In this document: piece after piece, positions 1 through 7,398 of the stretch
Layout of the letters: each line of letters starts with the position of its first letter
Numbering within the stretch: position 1 is the first letter of the stretch
NCBI GenBank assembly: GCA_029975275.1
Contig: JARKPN010000094.1
Coordinates: forward strand, 1 to 64,000
DNA length: 64,000 nt
Source: Geobacteraceae bacterium
Lineage (GTDB): Bacteria > Desulfobacterota > Desulfuromonadia > Geobacterales > Geobacteraceae
Direction of reading: 5' to 3'
Translations under genes and position numbers: made by a program
The notes under the pieces: generated by a model
Database searches by the model: none
Seen by the model: only the letters and a program-made list of their open reading frames with translations
Told to the model about the DNA's origin: nothing

Positions 1-40
1 TGAAACTCAAAAATTCAACTCGGAACCCACTGTTCGTCTA

Positions 41-111
41 CTATTTAGTTTTCAAAGACCAAGTTCCCGCGACAGACTTTGCATCATACATACTTCATCG
101 CTGCCTGTCAA
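41..111 (-). promoter_or_regulatory. Probable rRNA operon promoter and boxA leader, reading off the left edge
   Basis: On the minus strand TTGACA (106-111) and TATGAT (83-88) are separated by exactly 17 bases, with an A-rich stretch just upstream (112-130) that could act as an UP element. About 25-40 bases downstream lies CTTTGAAAACTAAATAG (within 41-60), which resembles the boxA antitermination leader found before 16S rRNA genes in this group. No rRNA sequence itself is inside the window, so the operon is inferred. Confidence 0.6.
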
Positions 112-370
112 TGCCTTTTTTTCGCAGCCCCAACTTTTTTCCACCACCCCAGGAAAACCCCCAACACGCCTCCCGAGGAGCAGTGGTTATAACAAAGCCC
201 CCTGGGAATTGTCAAGCAGGAAAAATCACTTTTTTTCACCGCACCGATCTATGCCTGATTTTCCTATGTTTTCGACAATTGACACCAGAAAACGGATATG
301 TCAACGTGTAGTGGAATGCGTCAAAGACTGCACTCACCAATAAAACAAGAATCAGGAGGCACCGGGGTAC

Positions 371-2146
371 ATGGACCATCCAATTGACGACATGCTGTGG
401 GATTTGACCTTCCTGTACGATTCGTCGGAGGCGGAAGAGCTGAAAAGGGACTTTTCCTCCGCCGATAAGACCATCGAGGACTTTCGTACCAGCTACCGCG
501 GTTGTATTGCATCGCTGACTGCCGCACAACTGAAGGAAGCGTTGAGAGGATATGAAGCCCTCCACAATCTGCTCGTCAGGCCCCAGACCTATGCCTACCT
601 CCTTTTTGCGGCGGACAGCGAGGATCCGGTAAACAAGAAGCTGTCGCAGAGGTCGATGGAGTTCGCCAACAAGGCGTCACAGGAGCTGCTTTTCTTTGAC
701 CTCGAGATCATAGATATCCCGGATAATCGCTTCAATGAACTGATTCGGGACAGCCTGCTTGCCCCGTACGGACATTACCTGGAAGCCCTGCGCCGCTACA
801 AACCCCACACCCTGCCCGAGCGGGAAGAACGCTTGCTGAAACAGAAAAGCCTGACCGGAATAGAGGCTTTCACGCGCCTGTTCGACGAGCTCGCCTCTTC
901 GTTCCGGTACCGTTTCGAACTGGACGGTGAAGAACGGGAGATGACCGGTGAAGAGCTGCTGGGCCTGCTCCATCACGCACAAGCCGAGGTACGGGAAAGG
1001 GCATTCGGCACGTTCCTGAAGAAGTTCGAGGAAAACGCCATTACCTTTTCCACCATCATCAACAACGTGGCACTGGACTATTCCCAGGAACTCCAGCTCC
1101 GCGGTTACCGATCCGTTATGGAGCCTACCCACCTGGCAAACGAAGTGGCCCCGGAAGCGGTCGATCGGCTCATGAAGGTGAGTGAGGACAACTACCACCT
1201 GGCACAGGAGTACTTCCGATTCAAGGCCAGACTCCTCAAGGCAGCTAAACTGAAGAACACAGACATCTACGCGCCGATCCAGGAGTCGGATCGCCGGTTC
1301 GACTTCGAGGAAGCCAAAGAATTGGTCCTGGACGCCTACGGCTCGTTCTCCGGCCGGTTCCGGACAATCGTCGAGAAATTCTTTATCGACCGCCGAATCG
1401 ATGCGCTGCCGAGGCCGGGCAAGAGCGGCGGAGCCTTCTGTATGGGCATTTCGCCGTCGCTCCCTCCCTGCGTGCTCATGAACTACACGGGCAACCTGAG
1501 GGACGTATCGACCCTTGCCCACGAACTGGGTCACGGCCTGCACTTCGTGCTCGCCCAGGAACAGAGCACACTTAACTACCATCCGCCCCTGCCGCTGGCG
1601 GAAACGGCCTCGGTGTTCGGTGAAATGCTCCTGACGCGCCTGCTCCTTGAGCGGGAACATGACCCCGGGGTCAAGATTTCCCTGCTGTGCGCCAAGATCG
1701 AAGACATCATCGCCACCACTTTCAGGCAGAACGTGCTGACCCGCTTTGAAGAAAGGGTGCACCTGGAAAGGAAGAACGGCCTGCTTTCGGCACAGGATAT
1801 CGGCGATATCTGGTGGGAGGAGAACGCCCGTCTGTACGGCGACAGCGTCGAGATGATCGAACCGTACCGGTGGGGATGGAGTTACATCTCCCATTTCATT
1901 CACAGCAGGTTTTACTGCTACTCCTATACCTTTGCGGAACTGCTGGTACTCTCCCTGTTCCGGAAATATCAGGCGGAGGGACTATCCTTTGTCCCGACCT
2001 ATACTGACATCCTGAAGAGCGGCGGCTCCCGGTCGCCCGCCGACACGGTGCGGCCTGCCGGCATAGACTTCACCGACCCCGGCTTCTGGCAGGAGGGATA
2101 TGATTGTCTGGAAGACCTGTTGAATGAACTGCGAAAACTGGTGTAG
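371..2146 (+). CDS. pepF: M3 family oligoendopeptidase (PepF-like)
   Basis: Predicted cytoplasmic zinc metallopeptidase that cleaves short peptides. The 591-residue protein carries the M3 signature HELGH at residues 384-388, with the third zinc ligand supplied by the glutamate near residue 411 (LAETASVFGE). The length fits clan-MA oligoendopeptidase F proteins (about 600). There is no signal peptide. The start is fixed by a strong AGGAGG at 354-359, 11 bases upstream of the ATG. The gene converges on the Arn operon with only 24 bases between the stop codons and no obvious terminator hairpin there. The 250 bases upstream, beyond the leftward rRNA-type promoter, show no other gene. Confidence 0.93.
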   Translation: MDHPIDDMLWDLTFLYDSSEAEELKRDFSSADKTIEDFRTSYRGCIASLTAAQLKEALRGYEALHNLLVRPQTYAYLLFAADSEDPVNKKLSQRSMEFANKASQELLFFDLEIIDIPDNRFNELIRDSLLAPYGHYLEALRRYKPHTLPEREERLLKQKSLTGIEAFTRLFDELASSFRYRFELDGEEREMTGEELLGLLHHAQAEVRERAFGTFLKKFEENAITFSTIINNVALDYSQELQLRGYRSVMEPTHLANEVAPEAVDRLMKVSEDNYHLAQEYFRFKARLLKAAKLKNTDIYAPIQESDRRFDFEEAKELVLDAYGSFSGRFRTIVEKFFIDRRIDALPRPGKSGGAFCMGISPSLPPCVLMNYTGNLRDVSTLAHELGHGLHFVLAQEQSTLNYHPPLPLAETASVFGEMLLTRLLLEREHDPGVKISLLCAKIEDIIATTFRQNVLTRFEERVHLERKNGLLSAQDIGDIWWEENARLYGDSVEMIEPYRWGWSYISHFIHSRFYCYSYTFAELLVLSLFRKYQAEGLSFVPTYTDILKSGGSRSPADTVRPAGIDFTDPGFWQEGYDCLEDLLNELRKLV

Positions 2147-2170
2147 AGTCAGGGAAGGTAGAAGATGGAA

Positions 2171-3070
2171 TTATCCCTGCTGGACGGCCACCAGCCCGGC
2201 CCGGCCCGGCAGCTCACCCATGGCGAGCACGCAGCGGGGAGGGCCGCCAGCAAGGGCCTCATCGGCGGCCTGGGACAGGGTGATGAATCGTACATCCCTC
2301 TCCCGCAGGTCCCGCAAGAGGTCGGTGAATACCACTGACTGACTCATCCCTTCCAGCTCCGCGTGAATGGTATGTACGTTGAGCCCCGGTTTTACGTGGA
2401 AAAGATAGAAGGCGTTGATGGTGTCGGTGGAAATACCGTCCGTGCCGAGCAGTTCGTCCATGGTCGGAAGGGTGGTCGGGATCTGAAGGGTCGAAAAGCT
2501 CTGTCCGCCAAACACGGGAAAGAAAGGCGCGTATCCCCGCGAATCACTGCAATAGTGGAGCTTCATGGCGTCCTGCAATTCCAGAGAGAGGGCGGACACG
2601 GTCCAGCCGGGCGCCGCGGTCGTTCTGGCTGGCCCGCCCGTGATCTCCCGATAGAGGTTGTCGGCCTTTTCCAGCTCACCTCGAACCGTTGCACGCGACA
2701 TCCGCGTCAGATAGTCGTGCCAGCGCACGTGATCCCAGCAGTGTATCCCCGTCTCGTGCCCACGGGCGGCCGTATCCCGCAGGACATCCGGAAAGGAGGC
2801 CGCTATCTGCGGAGGGGGAAGGAGTGTCCCGTAGAGCAGGGTTTTCAGGCCGTACATGGAGGGAGCCCGGGTGCGAAGCATCTTGCCCAGGAAGCCCTTA
2901 CGGGTGAAGATGCGGCGTATCGCCTTGCCGGAGTTGTCCGGCCCCATGGAAAAATAAAAGGTGGCCCTGATACCGAAGGAGTCCAGGATGTCGAGCAGGC
3001 GGGGAACGCCGTCGCGCGTCCCCACATGGGTATCCACGTCAACCTTCAGGGCAACGGTCGGAACGCTCAT
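2171..3070 (-). CDS. arnD: ArnD-like 4-deoxy-4-formamido-L-arabinose-phosphoundecaprenol deformylase
   Basis: Polysaccharide-deacetylase fold (NodB-type) protein of 299 residues. In the Arn pathway ArnD removes the formyl group from undecaprenyl-phosphate-L-Ara4FN, giving the L-Ara4N donor for lipid A. The N-terminus has the metal and catalytic aspartates (KVDVDTH, D11 and D13), and GHETGIHCWDHVRWHDY supplies the histidine motif near residue 110. The ATG overlaps the stop of the upstream dehydrogenase gene by four bases (ATGA), so the two are translationally coupled. It is the last gene of a three-gene operon. ArnB, ArnC and ArnT are not visible here, so the final product is inferred from family. 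Confidence 0.88.
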   Translation of the reverse strand: MSVPTVALKVDVDTHVGTRDGVPRLLDILDSFGIRATFYFSMGPDNSGKAIRRIFTRKGFLGKMLRTRAPSMYGLKTLLYGTLLPPPQIAASFPDVLRDTAARGHETGIHCWDHVRWHDYLTRMSRATVRGELEKADNLYREITGGPARTTAAPGWTVSALSLELQDAMKLHYCSDSRGYAPFFPVFGGQSFSTLQIPTTLPTMDELLGTDGISTDTINAFYLFHVKPGLNVHTIHAELEGMSQSVVFTDLLRDLRERDVRFITLSQAADEALAGGPPRCVLAMGELPGRAGLVAVQQG

Positions 3071-4113
3071 AGGGAGACGAACTGCTCGATCTTCTCACCT
3101 TCGTCGATGAGATAGAAATCCAGGGTCTTCTGCAGTGCTTCATCGATGCCGGTCACCGGACGCCAGCCGAGTCTGTCCGCGGCCTTGGCAATGGACGGCA
3201 CCCGGGTTACTATATCCTGGTAGCCTTTGCCATAAAAGTCTTCGGAGGTCACTTCCACGATGGTGCACTCATCCGCCCGCTCCCGGTACCGGGGGTACTG
3301 CTTCACCATCTCCCGCAATTTGTACGCCAGCTCCTTGACCGAAAGATCGTTCGCCGGGTTGCCGATATTGAAAATCCCACCGTCGGCGCAACCTCCCTTG
3401 TTCTCGATGATCTTCATGAGGCAGTCGATCCCGTCTTCGAGATAGGTAAATGAACGGCGCTGGTTTCCTCCGTCCACCAGGTTGATGGACTCGCCCATGA
3501 TGATGTTGTAAAGGAACTGGGTCAGGACACGGGAGCTTCCCTCCTTGGCGGTGTTGATGCTGTCCAGCCGGGGGCCGATCCAGTTGAAGGGACGGAACAG
3601 GGTATAGCACAGCCCCTCGTGCATGCCGTAGGCGTAAATGACCCGGTCGAGCATCTGCTTGGCGCAGGAGTAAATCCAACGCTCCTTGTGGATGGGACCT
3701 AGCACCAGAGACGAGGCGTCTTCGTCAAATTCGCCGTCCGGACACATGCCGTAGACCTCGGAAGTGGAGGGGAAGACCACCCGCTTGCCGTACTTCACGC
3801 ACTGCCGGATAATGGTCAGGTTTTCCTCGAAATCCAGCTCAAAGACCCTGAGCGGCTCGCGGACATAGGAGGCGGGCGTCGCTATGGCGACCAAGGGGAG
3901 GACCACGTCGCACTTCTTGATGTTGTAAGCAATCCATTCCTTGTTGATGGTGATGTCGCCTTCGAGAAAATGGAACCGGGGATGGCCCAATGAATGGCCC
4001 AGCTTGTCGGTGCTCATGTCGAGGCCGTAGACCTCCCAGTCGGTGGTGGTGAGAATACGGCGGGTCAGGGCGTTTCCGATGAAACCGTTCACGCCGAGGA
4101 TCAAAATTTTCAT
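3067..4113 (-). CDS. UDP-glucuronate oxidative decarboxylase (ArnA C-terminal dehydrogenase half)
   Basis: Extended short-chain dehydrogenase of 348 residues that matches the C-terminal half of ArnA, which converts UDP-glucuronate to UDP-4-keto-pentose with NAD+. A Rossmann GVNGFIG lies at residues 7-13, the active-site serine region is PSTSEVYG, and the catalytic YSCAK motif follows about 25-30 residues later. Sequence through the C-terminus is complete. In enterobacteria this domain is fused to a formyltransferase; here the formyltransferase is a separate upstream gene with 69 bases between them. GGAG about six bases before the ATG supports the start. It is coupled to arnD by a four-base overlap. 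Confidence 0.9.
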   Translation of the reverse strand: MKILILGVNGFIGNALTRRILTTTDWEVYGLDMSTDKLGHSLGHPRFHFLEGDITINKEWIAYNIKKCDVVLPLVAIATPASYVREPLRVFELDFEENLTIIRQCVKYGKRVVFPSTSEVYGMCPDGEFDEDASSLVLGPIHKERWIYSCAKQMLDRVIYAYGMHEGLCYTLFRPFNWIGPRLDSINTAKEGSSRVLTQFLYNIIMGESINLVDGGNQRRSFTYLEDGIDCLMKIIENKGGCADGGIFNIGNPANDLSVKELAYKLREMVKQYPRYRERADECTIVEVTSEDFYGKGYQDIVTRVPSIAKAADRLGWRPVTGIDEALQKTLDFYLIDEGEKIEQFVSL

Positions 4114-4182
4114 GATGACTCCAGTTTTGGAAGTTGAGCGGCGAAAGCGAACGTCACTTCCCCTCTCGCAGTACGGTATTGT

Positions 4183-5109
4183 TCACAAAGGCGGACCAAA
4201 TCTTTTGCCGGCAAGAGAATGGCTGCCCGCGAATTCAGCGGGGTCCTGCTCCTGCCCCGGCTCCACCTGCAGGGAGCGGATCTCCAGCAGTCCGTCGCCG
4301 GTACCCACCCGCAGCGGTCTGTCCGAAACGATCTCTCCCGCCCTTCCCTGCCCGGCAACCGGCCACGCCTGCCAGACAAACACCTTGCGCCCTTCGAGAA
4401 AGGTGAACGCGCCCGGATAGGGATGGGTTACGCCCCGAATCAGGTTATATATTTCCACGGACGGCCTGTTCCAGTCGATCAGTCCGTCCGCGGGTTTCCG
4501 GCCTCCGAAGTAGCTCCCCTCAGCCAGGGCCATGGGAATCCGCGCAGCCCTGCCGGCTCGCAACAGCGGCCACGAGCGGGCAATCACCCGCTCCGCGGCA
4601 TCAGTCACCTTGCTGAACACGTCATGGGCCGTATCGGTGAATTCGATGAAGACCTTTTCCTGGTCAACGATATCCCCCGCATCCGGCTTTTCCACCATGT
4701 AGTGAAGCGTGGCCCCGGTTTCGGTTTCACCGTTGATGATCACCCAGTTTACCGGTACCCTTCCGCGGTATTTCGGCAGGAACGAGCCGTGCAGGTTGAG
4801 CGCACCGTACGTGGGGATGGCAAGTATCCCTTTCCGGATCATGAGACGATAGTAGAAGGAAAAGAGAAAGTCAGGTTCAAGGGCCCTCAGGAACTCCTCA
4901 TTTTCCGGGAGATTGACGTCGCTTACCAGACACGGAATGCCTTCCCGTTCCGCGAGCTCCCGAACCGAGGAAAACCATATCTCCTCGGTCGGAGAGTCTT
5001 CATGGGTAAAAACCGCCTCGACCCGCGCTCCCTGGCGCAACAGCTCGGCCAAGCACCTGAAGCCTACATTATGATAGGCACAGACGACAACTTTAGGGTT
5101 TCGTCGCAC
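4183..5109 (-). CDS. UDP-L-Ara4N formyltransferase (ArnA N-terminal half as a separate protein)
   Basis: Formyl-tetrahydrofolate-dependent transferase related to the N-terminal half of ArnA and to methionyl-tRNA formyltransferase. NLHGSFLPKYRG contains the expected Asn and His, and VEKPDAGDIVDQ contains the catalytic Asp. A C-terminal FMT-C-like region follows (LIRGVTHPYPGAFTF). I place the start at the GTG at 5109 (308 aa) because GGAAGGGG sits seven bases upstream; an upstream GTG at 5142 would add 11 residues and has no better site. First gene of the operon formyltransferase - dehydrogenase - arnD. A different amino-sugar formyltransferase role is possible because no aminotransferase gene is nearby. 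Confidence 0.85.
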   Translation of the reverse strand: MRRNPKVVVCAYHNVGFRCLAELLRQGARVEAVFTHEDSPTEEIWFSSVRELAEREGIPCLVSDVNLPENEEFLRALEPDFLFSFYYRLMIRKGILAIPTYGALNLHGSFLPKYRGRVPVNWVIINGETETGATLHYMVEKPDAGDIVDQEKVFIEFTDTAHDVFSKVTDAAERVIARSWPLLRAGRAARIPMALAEGSYFGGRKPADGLIDWNRPSVEIYNLIRGVTHPYPGAFTFLEGRKVFVWQAWPVAGQGRAGEIVSDRPLRVGTGDGLLEIRSLQVEPGQEQDPAEFAGSHSLAGKRFGPPL

Positions 5110-5299
5110 TTTCAAGCCCCTTCCGAATTTCGCAGCCGGCACTCCAGTCGTCTCCCGGCATCAATCAATCGGTGTGTATCTCCGGCAATGCTCAGCTGGC
5201 ATCGAGAACAGCGCTTTCCGTCGCAAAGGCCCGAGGCCTGCCGCCCGCCATATTCTGCCGGAACATGACGGCCGCTGCAAGGTATAAATTTTTTACTGC

Positions 5300-5328
5300 T
5301 TGACAATTTATGCCAAACGCAATATATT
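5300..5328 (+). promoter_or_regulatory. Sigma70-type promoter of the Fur/PerR-like gene
   Basis: TTGACA (5300-5305), a 17-base spacer, then TATATT (5323-5328). Transcription would be expected to begin about at 5335, which is the first base of the ATG. No ribosome-binding site is visible before that ATG, so the mRNA may be leaderless. Confidence 0.65.
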
Positions 5329-5334
5329 CCAACC

Positions 5335-5790
5335 ATGAAAAACGAACTGCATGACATACTGAAAATCAAGAGCAGCGAACTGGAGTCCGTCTGCCGGAAC
5401 CAGGGGCTCGCGCTCACCATACAACGCAGGGCTATCCTCGAAGCCCTCGCCTCCAGAAAAGACCACCCGACTGCGGATCAGGTCTACGAAGACATCTCCA
5501 GCAGGCTGAAAGGCGTTTCGCGTACCACAGTCTACCGGGTACTTGAAACATTCGTCTCACTCGGTATCGCGAAAAAGATCAGCTATCCCGAGGCAAAGGC
5601 CCGTTTCGACGCGGACACCAGCCGACACCACCACCTGAACTGCCTCAGTTGCGGAGCGGTACTGGACCTGCACGACCCGTCACTGAATGACCTGCGGCCT
5701 CCGGCCGGCGTGGAACCGGAATTCGCGATAACCGATTATTCCATTACGTTTACCGGGAAATGCGCACGTTGCCGGAAAACGGAAGGGTAA
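5335..5790 (+). CDS. Fur family transcriptional regulator, PerR-like
   Basis: Ferric-uptake-regulator superfamily repressor of 151 residues. An N-terminal winged helix (about 20-85, with SRTTVYRVLETF as recognition helix) is followed by a dimerisation and metal domain. Two CxxC pairs (C103/C106 and C143/C146) form the structural zinc site typical of PerR and many Fur proteins. The sensing site probably uses Asp92 or Asp94 and the histidines at 98-100. The next genes are a flavodiiron protein and a rubredoxin, which fits peroxide or oxygen sensing rather than iron uptake, but metal specificity cannot be read from sequence. The promoter ends seven bases before the ATG. Confidence 0.88.
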   Translation: MKNELHDILKIKSSELESVCRNQGLALTIQRRAILEALASRKDHPTADQVYEDISSRLKGVSRTTVYRVLETFVSLGIAKKISYPEAKARFDADTSRHHHLNCLSCGAVLDLHDPSLNDLRPPAGVEPEFAITDYSITFTGKCARCRKTEG

Positions 5791-5877
5791 TCAACCATTG
5801 CGGGAAGCGGGCTGCCGGGAAAACGTGACGTCCCCATGTGACGCCTGTTGAAGCGAAAAAACATCCTGGGAGGGACC

Positions 5878-7092
5878 ATGAAAGTTTTTGAATTAAAGAA
5901 AGATTTTTTCTGGGTAGGAGCGATCGACTGGGCGGTGAGAGACTTTCATGGTTACGAGACGCCGCGCGGCACCACATACAACAACTATCTCATCCTGGAT
6001 CAGGAAATCACCCTGGTCGATACGGTCAAGCACGACTTTTCCGGGATAACCGTCAAACATATCAAGAGCCTCGTGGACCCTTCGCAGATCAAACACGTCG
6101 TCATCAATCACATCGAGAACGATCATGCGACCAGCATCGACGACATCATGGCGCTCTGCCCCGACGCGACCATATATATCAGCGAGCGCGGCAAGAGGGG
6201 ACTCGACCGGTTCTTCGACACCTCCCGCTGGAGGTTCCGCATCGTCAAGACCGGCGATACCCTGAACATCGGCAAGAATACCCTCCAGTTCATCGAGACC
6301 CCCATGCTCCACTGGCCCGACTCCATGATGACATGGTGCCCCGAGGCTGGCATCCTCTTCAGCCAGGACGGCTTCGGCCAGCACCTGGCCTCATCGGCCC
6401 GTTCCGACGACGAATTCAGCAGGTGCGTTTCCTCCGTGGTGCTGGATGACGCCGTGATCGATTACTATGCCAACATCCTCATGCCCTTCGGCCAGTTGAT
6501 CCTGGATGCGATCGCCAATCTCAAGAAACTCGGTATCGAACCCGAGATCATCGCCCCGGACCACGGCGTCATCTGGCGCGCCCATCCGCAGAAAGTGCTC
6601 GATTCATACGTTGCCATGGCATCGGGCAAGGCCGACCTCAGGGCCATCATCGTATACGACACCATGTGGCACAGCACCGAGCAGATGACCGTGCCCATCG
6701 CAGAAGGGATTCGCGACTCAGGAGTCGACTGCCGGGTGCTGAAGCTCCGGGCCACACCAATGAACGTGATCATCAAAGAGTTCTGGAAGGCCCGGGGTAC
6801 CCTGTTCGGTACCCCCACCCTCAACAACATCATGTATCCGACGGTCGCCGAGTGCCTCACCCATCTGCGGGGCTTGAGGCCCAAGAACAGGATTGTCGGG
6901 GCGTTCGGAAGCTACGGCTGGGGAGGCGGAGCCGTAAAGGAATCCTACGAGACCTTCACTAAAATGGGATTGGAGCTCTTTGAACCGGGTATACAGGTAA
7001 TCTACAGGCCGTCAGTGGAAGACGAGGCGAAATGCTATCAGTTCGGCAAGGATTTCGCGACCAGACTGAAGGAATACCACGCACGCTTCTAG
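5878..7092 (+). CDS. Flavodiiron protein (class A FprA-like O2/NO reductase)
   Basis: Cytoplasmic A-type flavoprotein of 404 residues that reduces O2 to water or NO to N2O using electrons from rubredoxin. The N-terminal metallo-beta-lactamase-like domain carries H78-x-E80-x-D82-H83 plus later ligands (the His in TPMLHWPDSM, the Asp in SQDGFG, the His in APDHGVIW). The C-terminal flavodoxin domain (about 255-400) binds FMN (IIVYDTMWHSTEQM; FGSYGWGGGAVK). The start is the ATG at 5878 preceded by GGGAGG; an in-frame upstream ATG at 5848 lacks this. It follows the PerR-like regulator and precedes a rubredoxin gene, its likely electron donor. Confidence 0.93.
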   Translation: MKVFELKKDFFWVGAIDWAVRDFHGYETPRGTTYNNYLILDQEITLVDTVKHDFSGITVKHIKSLVDPSQIKHVVINHIENDHATSIDDIMALCPDATIYISERGKRGLDRFFDTSRWRFRIVKTGDTLNIGKNTLQFIETPMLHWPDSMMTWCPEAGILFSQDGFGQHLASSARSDDEFSRCVSSVVLDDAVIDYYANILMPFGQLILDAIANLKKLGIEPEIIAPDHGVIWRAHPQKVLDSYVAMASGKADLRAIIVYDTMWHSTEQMTVPIAEGIRDSGVDCRVLKLRATPMNVIIKEFWKARGTLFGTPTLNNIMYPTVAECLTHLRGLRPKNRIVGAFGSYGWGGGAVKESYETFTKMGLELFEPGIQVIYRPSVEDEAKCYQFGKDFATRLKEYHARF

Positions 7093-7150
7093 CGGATTAT
7101 TCAAACAATTCCGATCTGAAGCGTCACAACAACCAGGAAAGGAGAAGAAC

Positions 7151-7270
7151 ATGTCGAAACTGAAGCAATGGCAGTGCACCGTATGCGGTTACAAAACCGA
7201 GGGACCGGAACCCCCGAAACAGTGTCCCCCCTGTGGGGCGCCCGGATCCAAGTTCGTGCCGTTCAGATAG
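7151..7270 (+). CDS. Very short rubredoxin-like protein (39 aa)
   Basis: A 39-residue reading frame with AAAGGAG about 8 bases before its ATG. Two CxxCG knuckles, C9/C12 and C25/C28, separated by 12 residues, and a final KFVPF give the iron-binding rubredoxin fold seen at the C-terminus of rubrerythrins rather than the usual 52-54 residue free rubredoxin. It lies 58 bases downstream of the flavodiiron gene and just before a strong terminator, so it is probably co-transcribed and the direct electron donor to that enzyme. The partner role is inference from context; the metal site is directly visible. Confidence 0.88.
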   Translation: MSKLKQWQCTVCGYKTEGPEPPKQCPPCGAPGSKFVPFR

Positions 7271-7337
7271 ACGCAGCACGACCGGAGCCTGCACGACCGC
7301 TTCAGCCGAGCACGGCAGGGCAGGCTCCAAACCGGAC

Positions 7338-7379
7338 AAAAAAACCGGCGTTCCTCTGTTGCGGAACGCCGGTTTTTTT
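7338..7379. terminator. Bidirectional intrinsic terminator between rubredoxin and nadE
   Basis: CCGGCGTTCC (7345-7354) pairs perfectly with GGAACGCCGG (7363-7372) around an 8-base loop, flanked by seven A residues on the left and seven T residues on the right. The symmetry serves both converging transcripts. Confidence 0.92.
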
Positions 7380-7398
7380 GATCAAGAGCGAAAGTCCG

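Noticed and set aside
279-302. Promoter for the M3 peptidase gene from TTGACA at 279-284
   Set aside because: The only -10-like hexamer (TATGTC, 297-302) is just 12 bases away, too close for a sigma70 promoter.
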